Origin: JBEVJK01 sp963791325 | GTDB lineage: Bacteria; Pseudomonadota; Alphaproteobacteria; Rhizobiales; Rhizobiaceae | NCBI GenBank assembly: GCA_963791325.1 | Contig: CAWBRU010000012.1 | Coordinates: 1 to 64,000, forward strand | Length of the DNA stretch: 64,000 nucleotides | Reading direction: 5' to 3' | In this document: piece by piece, positions 57,575-64,000 of the stretch | Position numbering within the stretch: the first letter of the stretch is position 1 | How the letters are laid out: every line of letters starts with the position of its first letter | Translations under genes and position numbers: made by a program | The notes under the pieces: generated by a model | Databases searched by the model: none | What the model was told of the DNA's origin: nothing | Seen by the model: the letters and a program-made list of their open reading frames with translations, nothing else

Positions 57575-58643
57575 GAGCTCCGCAGGGGCTGACATTCAGG
57601 CGGTTGCCGACCACGGCGGCAGCCTCGAGCGCGGGCGGACGCTGTTCCCGACAGCGCCCCGGCCCTTCGTCGATCTCACCACCGGGATCAATCCGCACTC
57701 CTATCCAGTTTCGGACCTGCCCGCTACAGCGTTTTCGCGGCTGCCCGAGCCGGGCCGCATCGCCGCTCTTGCCGCGGTAGCCGGCCAAGCCTATGGCGCC
57801 GCAGCCGATGCCGGCGTCGTCGCAGCGCCCGGCTCGCAGCTGCTGCTGCCGCTGATCGCCGGCCTGGTGCAGCCGGGCCAGGCGCGCATCCTCGGCCCGA
57901 CCTATGCCGAGCATCGCCGCGCTGCGGCGCTCGCCGGCCACGATGCAGCCGAGGCGCACGATCCCGCCACGCTCGGCGAGGCCGACCTCGCGGTGGTCGT
58001 CAATCCCAACAATCCCGACGGCCGGCTGATTGCCGCCGATGCGCTGCTCGCCCTGGCCGACCGGTTGGCGCGGCGGAATGGGCTGCTGGTCGTCGACGAG
58101 GCCTTTATGGATGTCCAGGCGCCCGGGGAGAGCCTGGCTGCCCACGTCGGCGCGGCCCCGATCGTGGTGGTTCGCTCGTTCGGCAAATTTTTCGGCCTGG
58201 CCGGCGTGCGCCTGGGCTTTGCGATCGCGGCCGAGCCGCGGGCGGAGAAGCTTGCCGCGATGCTGGGGCCGTGGGCAGTGTCGGGCCCGGCTCTGGAGCT
58301 CGGGCTCATCGCGCTTGCCGACCAGCCTTGGCAAGGCGCCATGCGCGCCCGGCTGAGCGGCGAAGCGGCCCGGCTCGACCGGCTGTTGGCAGTCAATGGC
58401 ATTGCCGTGATCGGCGGCACCAGCCTGTTTCGCACGGTTGAGCTCGATGCCGCGGCCGCCCTGTTCGACTGGCTCGGCCGCCAGGGCATCCTGGTGCGCC
58501 GGTTCGACGCCGATGCCCGCCGGCTCAGGTTCGGCCTGCCGGGCGATGCCCAGGCCTGGCAGCGGCTCGAGCAGGCCCTGTCGGGCTGGCATAGCAATGG
58601 CCGGCCGGCGGAATGGGACATTTCGGCCGCTTCGAAGGCATGA
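57573..58643 (+). CDS. cobC: L-threonine-O-3-phosphate decarboxylase (CobC-type aminotransferase fold)
   Basis: 356 residues. PLP-dependent fold I: VNPNNPDGRLI, LVVDEAFMDV, and the PLP lysine in VVRSFGKFFGLAGVRLGF. Supplies aminopropanol phosphate for the lower loop, consistent with the adjoining cobD. AGAAGAGA precedes the ATG at 57573. No start codon lies between that ATG and the conserved DHGG. The longer frame from 57540 would overlap cobD further. Confidence 0.94.
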   Translation: MSSAGADIQAVADHGGSLERGRTLFPTAPRPFVDLTTGINPHSYPVSDLPATAFSRLPEPGRIAALAAVAGQAYGAAADAGVVAAPGSQLLLPLIAGLVQPGQARILGPTYAEHRRAAALAGHDAAEAHDPATLGEADLAVVVNPNNPDGRLIAADALLALADRLARRNGLLVVDEAFMDVQAPGESLAAHVGAAPIVVVRSFGKFFGLAGVRLGFAIAAEPRAEKLAAMLGPWAVSGPALELGLIALADQPWQGAMRARLSGEAARLDRLLAVNGIAVIGGTSLFRTVELDAAAALFDWLGRQGILVRRFDADARRLRFGLPGDAQAWQRLEQALSGWHSNGRPAEWDISAASKA

Positions 58644-58672
58644 CGGGTTTTCCTGGGTGAGCATTTGCGCTA

Positions 58673-58770
58673 GAGCGGATCACCGTTTGTTTGAACCGGT
58701 GCTCCACTCCAAGTCCTTGTTGTTGCGCAATTCCGGACGGAGAACCGGTGCTGCTGTTCCTGGAATTGCT
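58673..58770 (-). repeat. RIME-like palindromic intergenic element, copy 2
   Basis: Inverse of the element at 38341-38440: GAGCGGATCACCGTTTGTTT, CCAAGTCCTTGTTGTTGCGC, AATTCCGGACGGAGAACCGG and TTCCTGGAATTGCT. It lies 30 bases after cobC and just before the tyrosine phosphatase gene. Confidence 0.7.
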
Positions 58771-58785
58771 TGAGGTCGAAGGCGG

Positions 58786-59298
58786 ATGATCCACGTTTGC
58801 TCGCTCAACCATCTCCATGCCACGGTCGCGTCGACGGGGGCCGGGCGCATCGTTTCGCTGCTGACCGCCGGAACGCCGGTCGATCGGCCGAACACGGTCG
58901 CAGTCGATGATCATTTGTTCCTCGGCATGCACGACATCATCGAGGCGCAGCCCGACATGGAGCTGCCGGCGCGTGTCCATGTCGAGAAGCTCGTCGAGTT
59001 CGCCAAGAGCTGGGACCGTGCCAAGCCCATCGTGGTGCACTGCTTTGCCGGAATCAGCCGCTCGACTGCGGCAGCCTACATCATCGCCTGCGCACTGGCG
59101 CCGGAGCGTGACGAGGCGGAGCTGGCCAAGGCCCTGCGCGCCGCCTCACCCTCCGCTACGCCCAACGCCCTCCTGGTCGCGATCGCCGACGAGCTGCTCG
59201 ACCGACAGGGGCGGATGATCGCGGCGATCGCCGCCATCGGGCGCGGCGCCGAGGCGGCCGAGGGAACCCCCTTCATGCTCGATGTCTGGAGCTCGTAG
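58786..59298 (+). CDS. Tyrosine phosphatase-family protein
   Basis: 170 residues. Signature loop VVHCFAGISRS with catalytic C86 and R92 (C-x5-R), and a general-acid candidate in the LGMHDI loop. The family is found next to cob genes in some rhizobia. The substrate is unknown, protein or small molecule. The gene lies just after the second RIME-like element, outside the riboswitch operon. Confidence 0.88.
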   Translation: MIHVCSLNHLHATVASTGAGRIVSLLTAGTPVDRPNTVAVDDHLFLGMHDIIEAQPDMELPARVHVEKLVEFAKSWDRAKPIVVHCFAGISRSTAAAYIIACALAPERDEAELAKALRAASPSATPNALLVAIADELLDRQGRMIAAIAAIGRGAEAAEGTPFMLDVWSS

Positions 59299-59304
59299 CG
59301 CCCG

Positions 59305-59628
59305 CTATTTGCGCAGACGCTCCACGCACAGCGCCCTCAGCACGCGCGCGGCTTCGGCATAGGTCGTGGAGTTCGGCGTCAGCTCTTCCAGCGCGTCCGG
59401 ATCGATCGCAGCCGCAATCTCGTCGAGAATGCGCACCGGCAGAATGTCGGTGCAGGTCCGCATGCGGCCGAACACGGCGCTGATCGCGGTTGCCTTGCCG
59501 TCACAATCAACCACCGGCTCGGGCTCACCCGGCCGCCAAGCTTCGAAGGCATCCAGGGCGTCCTCGAACGCGTAGTGAAGGAAGATCGGCGCATGTCCTT
59601 CATGCAGCGGAGGCAGCAGATGGCGCAT
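59305..59628 (-). CDS. Unrecognised small protein
   Basis: 107 residues, no membrane segment or motif that I recognise. Notable stretches are LHYAFEDALDAFEAW, DCDGKATAISAVFGRM and SSTTYAEAARVLRAL-like NSTTYAEAARVLRALCVERL. AGGAG precedes the ATG at 59628 by eight bases, so it is probably expressed. It is convergent with the phosphatase gene. Confidence 0.6.
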   Translation of the reverse strand: MRHLLPPLHEGHAPIFLHYAFEDALDAFEAWRPGEPEPVVDCDGKATAISAVFGRMRTCTDILPVRILDEIAAAIDPDALEELTPNSTTYAEAARVLRALCVERLRK

Positions 59629-59868
59629 TTGGTGGTCTCCTCTCGAGTTCAGGCAGCCCCGCCCGACACGTCACGACAAGGAACGCTCGATCGAACTCCA
59701 CACTTGCCCACGCCTGCCGGCATTATGGCCGAAGGCCGCGCAGCGAAGCAAGTTGTTCGCGACTCGTATCGGCGCCGCTTGTTCCCTCGACGATCGTCGA
59801 TACTTGAATTGTGACAAATCCGCAGCGCCGGCCGACCTACCACAAAGGGCGGAGTTGCATTGCCATTA

Positions 59869-59880
59869 TTTGTGCACAAA
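59869..59880. promoter_or_regulatory. 12-base palindrome upstream of the Rrf2 regulator
   Basis: TTTGTGCACAAA is a perfect palindrome 48 bases before the Rrf2 ATG, where a promoter would lie. It may be an operator for the regulator itself. No second copy was seen in the window. Confidence 0.4.
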
Positions 59881-59927
59881 CGAATTGCACAGCGTTTCAA
59901 AGGCGAACCTTCAGCGAGCGTCGGGGC

Positions 59928-60380
59928 ATGCTCACCAAAAAAGGCAAATACGGGCTCAAGGCGCTCGTCCATCTTGCCGAACTGCCGCCTGGCGAGCTCG
60001 CTTTCGTCAACGAGATCGCCGTCGCCAACAACATCCCGAAGAAATTCCTCGATGCCATTCTGGGCGAGCTGCGCAATGCCGGCTTCGTCCAGAGCCGCAA
60101 GGGCAAGGACGGCGGGTATCGGCTGGCCCGGCTGCCGGCCGACATCAAGATCGGCCATGTCGTGAGGGTGCTCGACGGGCCGTTGGCCCCGCTGCCCTGT
60201 GCCAGCCGCACGCAGTATCAGCGCTGTGAGGACTGCGAGGAAGACACCTGCCGGGTCCGTCACATGATGCTCGAGGTCCGCCAGGCGATCGCCCAGGTGC
60301 TCGACAATCGCAGCCTCGCCGAGATGCGCGACGTGGCCGACAATGACGACGTGTTTGCGGCCTTGAAGCTGCCGGTCTGA
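59928..60380 (+). CDS. Rrf2-family transcriptional regulator
   Basis: 150 residues from ATG at 59928. Winged helix MLTKKGKYGLKALVHLAELP, ANNIPKKFLDAILGELRNAGFVQSRKGKDGGYRLA. Then a cysteine set CASRTQYQRCEDCEEDTC that in IscR- and NsrR-like members holds an Fe-S cluster or senses thiols. The longer frame from 59811 has no ribosome binding site. The gene is directly upstream of, but convergent with, the flavin monooxygenase gene. Confidence 0.92.
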   Translation: MLTKKGKYGLKALVHLAELPPGELAFVNEIAVANNIPKKFLDAILGELRNAGFVQSRKGKDGGYRLARLPADIKIGHVVRVLDGPLAPLPCASRTQYQRCEDCEEDTCRVRHMMLEVRQAIAQVLDNRSLAEMRDVADNDDVFAALKLPV

Positions 60381-60406
60381 TCGCAACGGCGGCGATCGCC
60401 GATCCG

Positions 60407-61300
60407 CTACTGCCAAGCGCGCGACGCGGCTTCGCCGAAGCCGGCGGGCGCCCCTCCTTGAGGCTGGCGGTGCAGGTCCTGGCGCTCGAGCGCACGGCGC
60501 ACCAGCGGCAGCACATGCGCGCCGAACCAGCGCAGCGCCTCGGGATCGCGCAGGCCATGGACCAGGATATCGGTGACCCCGAGGTCGCGCAGGCCGAGAA
60601 GCGCAAGCGCGGTTTGTTCCGGGCCGGCCCCTGTCCAGGCCAATGGATGCGAGAACCGGATCGCGTCGGCACGCCGGTGGCAAGCCGCGGCCGCCTTGAC
60701 CCGTGCAATGGTCTGGCGGGTTTCATCCTCGCTTGCCTGCGGCAGATCGAAAATGTCGGCGTGGCGGCCGGCGATATTGACGGCTGTTCCCGACAGCCCG
60801 CCGAGCGACAACGGGATGTGCGGCTTCTGGCACGGCTTGGCCGCCGAGAAGGCGCCGGCGAGCCGGTAATAGGTTCCCTCATGATCGAAGGGGCGGGTGT
60901 TCGACCACAGGCGCTTGAGCAGCACCAGATATTCGTCGACCCGTGCCAGCTGCTCCTCCTGGGAGGCGAGGCTCTCGCCCCGGTCCGGCTCGAAGGCGAC
61001 ATTGACCCGGCCGCCGCTCAGCTGATCGAGCATGGCGAGATGCTGGGCGGCTATGGTCGGCGGGACGGCGCCGATCCGATGTTTGAGGAACACCCCAAGG
61101 CCGGTGGTGCTGTGCAGGATGAAGGAGGCGACGGCGGCGACGTCTTGGCCGGCGACCAGGCCGGCCACCGACACCGCCGCAAATCCGGCCTCTTCGGCGG
61201 TCCGCGCGAAGCCGCGCAGGGCCTCGGCATCTATCCCGGCCGCGCCCGGCTGATCCGGCTTGGCGAGCTCTGCGGTCTGCGCAATCAACGCAATGTCCAT
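60407..61300 (-). CDS. LLM-class flavin-dependent oxidoreductase
   Basis: 297 residues of the luciferase-like monooxygenase fold. Seen: QHLAMLDQLSGGRVNVAFEP, EYLVLLKRLWSNTRPFDHEGTYYRLAG and LSLGGLSGTAVNIAGRHADIFDL. The family includes alkanesulfonate and other FMNH2-dependent monooxygenases. The substrate is unknown. Convergence with the Rrf2 gene leaves 26 bases between stops. Confidence 0.9.
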   Translation of the reverse strand: MDIALIAQTAELAKPDQPGAAGIDAEALRGFARTAEEAGFAAVSVAGLVAGQDVAAVASFILHSTTGLGVFLKHRIGAVPPTIAAQHLAMLDQLSGGRVNVAFEPDRGESLASQEEQLARVDEYLVLLKRLWSNTRPFDHEGTYYRLAGAFSAAKPCQKPHIPLSLGGLSGTAVNIAGRHADIFDLPQASEDETRQTIARVKAAAACHRRADAIRFSHPLAWTGAGPEQTALALLGLRDLGVTDILVHGLRDPEALRWFGAHVLPLVRRALERQDLHRQPQGGAPAGFGEAASRAWQ

Positions 61301-61383
61301 GACAGTCTCCTCCCTTCGACGGCTCGATCGTCGCCCCTGCCCGGTTGAATGGTTGGGTGCCAGGTCCCGGCGAGCCTACCGGC

Positions 61384-61536
61384 TCAATGGCCGACAAGGC
61401 CGAAGACGAAGGCGGCCGAGAAGCCTATCGCCGACAGGAACACCAGCGTGGCGAATGCCTGCTGCAGCGAAACCCGACGGGGTTGAACATTACTCGGCAA
61501 AGAACGCGGGCTGCTCGTGTGGGACAAGAATGCCAT
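61384..61536 (-). CDS. Small membrane protein
   Basis: 50 residues from ATG at 61536, which has GGAGG six bases upstream. Short polar N-terminus (MAFLSHTSSPRSLPSNVQPRR), then one hydrophobic helix (FATLVFLSAIGFSAAFVFGLV) ending in GH. The function is unknown. The frame continues upstream to 61602 but the Shine-Dalgarno favours the inner start. Confidence 0.65.
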   Translation of the reverse strand: MAFLSHTSSPRSLPSNVQPRRVSLQQAFATLVFLSAIGFSAAFVFGLVGH

Positions 61537-61701
61537 CGAGGACCTCCGTGCTCCCGTAAATCTACTAATCCAGTAGACATTGTCGATCGCGAAGTTAACC
61601 AAATATCGAGCATTCCGTTCCGCCGGTTCCGGCTATCACGCAAATTTTTTCCCGCTGCCGTTCACGGCTCCGGAATCGGGGGCGTGGGACCGGCGCACGA
61701 C

Positions 61702-62595
61702 TCAGCGCCGCAGGTTGACGAGGACCACGCCGCCGAGCGCCAAGAGGCCGCCGAGAAGGCCGATCGGCGTGGGAATTTCGCCCAGCCAAAGAAAGCCGAG
61801 CAGTGTAGCGACCGGCGGGACGCAGTACATGAAGTTGGCCGCCCGGGCGGCCGGCAATCTTGCCAGCACCATCGACCATGTGGCGTAGGCGATCAGGCTC
61901 GGAACCACGCCGAGATAAAGCACTGCAAAACGGGCGCCGGCGGGCGCAGAGCCGATCTGGCCGAGGCCTGAGGGCAGCGCGGGCGCCAGCACCAGCGCTC
62001 CGATCACCATGTTCACGGCCGAGACCACGAGCGGCCGATGGCTGGCAAAGAGCGGCTTTTGCACCACGGTAGCGGTGCTGGCGCAGACCGCCGCGCCGAG
62101 GACCAGCAGCGCGCCGACGCCGACATGGAGGCCGTGCCCCTCGCCGAGCGCGATCAATCCGATTCCGGCGAACGATACGATGGTGCCCAGCCAAGCCGGC
62201 AGCGGAAAGCGCTCGCCGAGCAGAGTGGTCGCCATCACCGCCACCAGAATCGGACCGACATTGATGATGAAGCTCGAAGCTCCGGCCGAGATCGTCTGCT
62301 CGCCGATGTTGAGCAGCAAGGTATACAGCGCGACGTGGAAGACCCCGCCGAAAACGAAGCGCCAGATGTCGCGCGGGCGGGGCAGTGCCGGCCTCAAAGC
62401 GACGAGATAAAGCGCCGCCGGCACCGCAGCGATGGCAAAGCGCAAGGCGCCGAGTTCGGCCGGGCCGAATGCGGCCAGCCCGGCGCGGATGGCAGGGAAG
62501 GCCGAGGCCCAGCCCACCACCGTGACGATCAGCAGAACGCCGGTGACCTGCACCCCGGTGCGATCTGCCGCAAGGTTGGTAGGCTCTGCCCGCAT
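61702..62595 (-). CDS. EamA-family (DMT) transporter
   Basis: 297 residues with about ten hydrophobic helices in two EamA repeats: AFPAIRAGLAAFGPAELGALRF and STATVVQKPLFASHRPLVVSAVNMVIGALVLAPA. It is likely an exporter of amino acids or metabolites in the inner membrane. It ends with VNLRR. No partner gene is evident. Confidence 0.93.
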   Translation of the reverse strand: MRAEPTNLAADRTGVQVTGVLLIVTVVGWASAFPAIRAGLAAFGPAELGALRFAIAAVPAALYLVALRPALPRPRDIWRFVFGGVFHVALYTLLLNIGEQTISAGASSFIINVGPILVAVMATTLLGERFPLPAWLGTIVSFAGIGLIALGEGHGLHVGVGALLVLGAAVCASTATVVQKPLFASHRPLVVSAVNMVIGALVLAPALPSGLGQIGSAPAGARFAVLYLGVVPSLIAYATWSMVLARLPAARAANFMYCVPPVATLLGFLWLGEIPTPIGLLGGLLALGGVVLVNLRR

Positions 62596-62889
62596 CGCAT
62601 CAGTTCTCCTGCCAGGCGGTCGCGCGACACGCTGCCGCCGTTCGATCTCGGTGACCTTTTGCCTGATCGCGCGGTCTCACTCCACCCGGTTTGCGTTCGA
62701 GACGACGGCTACGGCAGGCGCCGGCACCTCTCGGGACCTGCTCGCGGCGACATCACAATTTGCGGCGCCCTGAGACAAATCGTCGCGACTTGTATAAGAT
62801 TCGCCGGGATGAGGTCGCGCGTGTTCGACCGGCCGGTTTTCCCCGGCAGCCTGCATGGCGAGACCGCTCCTCAGTAAGGAGAAACGGCT

Positions 62890-63705
62890 ATGGCTGGTTT
62901 TCACGTAATCGCGGGTTCGACCGAAACGCTGGTGCATCCCCGGGTGCGCAAGATCGGCGTCGCTGACCTCTTGGAAGCCCTGCGCAACGGCTTCGACGAT
63001 TTCTGGGAAAAGCCCTCACACTACGTCTTCCTGTGTCTGATCTATCCCCTGGTCGGGGTGGTCCTGGCCGCTTGGACCTCCGGCAACAACGCGCTGCCGC
63101 TGCTGTTTCCACTGATGTCGGGATTTGCGTTGCTCGGGCCGCTGGCGGCACTCGGGCTCTACGAAATCAGCCGCCGGCGTGAGGCCGGTGAGGACACGTC
63201 GTGGTGGCATGCGCTCGAGGTCCGGCAATCCCCCGCCATCCCCTCGATCATCGCGGTGGGGTTGTTTCTGTTCGCCGTCTTCATCGCCTGGCTGCTTGCG
63301 GCCGAGGCGATCTATCAATGGTGCTTCGGCTCCAGCCCGCCGGTTTCTTTAGGCAGCTTTTTCAGCGACGTGTTCACGACCTCGAGCGGCTGGACGCTGA
63401 TCATCGTCGGCAATCTGATCGGCTTCGTCTTTGCCGTTGTGGTGCTGGCCACGACGGTCGTCGCTTTCCCGATTCTGCTTGACCGGGACATCGGCGCCTA
63501 CGATGCGATGCATACATCGGTTCGGGCAGTGCTTGCCAACCCGGTTCCCATGGCCGTTTGGGGCCTGATCGTCGCCGCGCTTTTGGTGGTCGGATCGATC
63601 CCCCTGTTTGCCGGCCTGGCGGTGGTGATTCCGATTCTCGGCCATGCCACCTGGCATCTCTACCGTAGAGTGATCGAGCCGCCGGCCGGCGCCCGTCGCA
63701 ATTGA
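62890..63705 (+). CDS. DUF2189 membrane protein
   Basis: 271 residues. A conserved HPRVRKIGVADLLEALRNGFDDF opening is followed by six hydrophobic helices, including FAVVVLATTVVAFPILLDRDIG. The domain is an inner-membrane family of unknown function. AAGGAG lies nine bases before the ATG at 62890. Confidence 0.92.
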   Translation: MAGFHVIAGSTETLVHPRVRKIGVADLLEALRNGFDDFWEKPSHYVFLCLIYPLVGVVLAAWTSGNNALPLLFPLMSGFALLGPLAALGLYEISRRREAGEDTSWWHALEVRQSPAIPSIIAVGLFLFAVFIAWLLAAEAIYQWCFGSSPPVSLGSFFSDVFTTSSGWTLIIVGNLIGFVFAVVVLATTVVAFPILLDRDIGAYDAMHTSVRAVLANPVPMAVWGLIVAALLVVGSIPLFAGLAVVIPILGHATWHLYRRVIEPPAGARRN

Positions 63706-63732
63706 CGGCCGCAACGGCTTCATTCATTGACG

Positions 63733-63757
63733 ATCGGCCGGCATTTTGCCGGCCGAT
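63733..63757. terminator. Hairpin after the DUF2189 gene
   Basis: ATCGGCCGGCA (63733-63743) and TGCCGGCCGAT (63747-63757) form a perfect 11-base stem with a TTT loop. There is no T-run, so it is better described as a possible terminator or transcript-end hairpin. Confidence 0.5.
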
Positions 63758-63804
63758 GTCGTTGGCGCATCGGCACGGACCAGGCCGGCGCGGGAGCTTT
63801 TGGC

Positions 63805-64000
63805 ATGATCAGGAGCTTGGCCGAGATCATGGGCTGGGATCGCACCACCCGGCCAGGACGGCGACCGCGCCTTGCTTTGAACATGCGCGACACGGTCGTC
63901 TACGCGATCGGAGACGTGCACGGCTCCTATGATGCCCTGCTTGCGCTGGAACAGCGCATCGTCGCCGATGCAGCGCCGCTTCCCGGGCGCAAGGTGATGA
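63805..64000 (+). CDS. Metallophosphoesterase, 5' part (cut by the right edge)
   Basis: ATG at 63805 has GGGAG eight bases upstream. The visible 65 residues contain the first phosphoesterase motif in VVYAIGDVHGSYDALLALEQ, as in bacterial serine/threonine phosphatase-like enzymes. A second Met (NMRDTVVYAIGD) at 63883 is an alternative start. The rest lies outside the window. Confidence 0.85.
   Translation, partial: MIRSLAEIMGWDRTTRPGRRPRLALNMRDTVVYAIGDVHGSYDALLALEQRIVADAAPLPGRKVM

Overview
The window looks like chromosomal DNA of a high-GC alphaproteobacterium, most likely of the Hyphomicrobiales (Rhizobiales). The reasons are the periplasmic polyol ABC operon with a mannitol 2-dehydrogenase, the aerobic-type cobalamin cluster with CbiD in place of CobF, several class III nucleotide cyclases, and ~100-bp palindromic intergenic repeats resembling the RIME family of rhizobia. 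The genus cannot be fixed by reading alone. By eye the left ~20 kb is lower in GC and more accessory in character than the right 43 kb.

Layout. 0.3-8.6 kb: a sugar uptake and oxidation locus (periplasmic binding protein, small dehydrogenase subunit, GMC oxidoreductase, two-domain ABC ATPase, permease, LacI regulator, aldo/keto reductase), with most genes carrying frameshifts. 8.6-21.3 kb: small secreted proteins, a histidine phosphatase, two class III adenylate cyclases (one badly frameshifted), an IS3 transposase remnant, an MFS exporter, a Tat-type DUF1254/DUF1214 protein and at least four copies of a dispersed intergenic repeat. 21.7-26.7 kb: bicupin plus Dps pair, aldo/keto reductase, enoyl-CoA hydratase, Mrp/ApbC ATPase. 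26.7-38.3 kb: a leftward polyol operon (binding protein, two permeases, ATPase, mannitol 2-dehydrogenase, SDR, HAD phosphatase, ribulokinase-type FGGY kinase) with its SorC/DeoR-like regulator. A membrane cyclase gene lies between regulator and operon. 38.6-58.6 kb: a nearly complete cobalamin cluster under a B12 riboswitch. 58.7-64 kb: tyrosine phosphatase, Rrf2 regulator, flavin monooxygenase, EamA exporter, a DUF2189 membrane protein and a truncated metallophosphoesterase.

How the genes work together. The cobalamin cluster covers corrin-ring methylation (CobA, I, G, J, M, CbiD, K, L, H), a,c-diamidation (CobB), the large cobaltochelatase subunit (CobN), adenosylation (CobO), aminopropanol-arm attachment (CobC, CobD) and the lower loop (CobU, CobS, CobT). 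CobQ, CobS/CobT-type chelatase subunits and lower-ligand synthesis are not in the window. The leftward cob genes overlap by 4 bases or less in several places. They are interrupted by two rightward genes, cobK and cbiD, that overlap their neighbours at the 3' end, and cobK also at the start codon.

Main unusual signals: (1) about 21 frame changes in nine genes, all but one readable as a single inserted base; (2) two divergent gene pairs whose start codons share one CATG; (3) antisense genes embedded in the cob operon; (4) a 16-base motif shared by the polyol operon promoter and the region upstream of its regulator; (5) inverted ~100-bp repeats bracketing the cob cluster; (6) an IS3 remnant and a dispersed repeat family in the left half.
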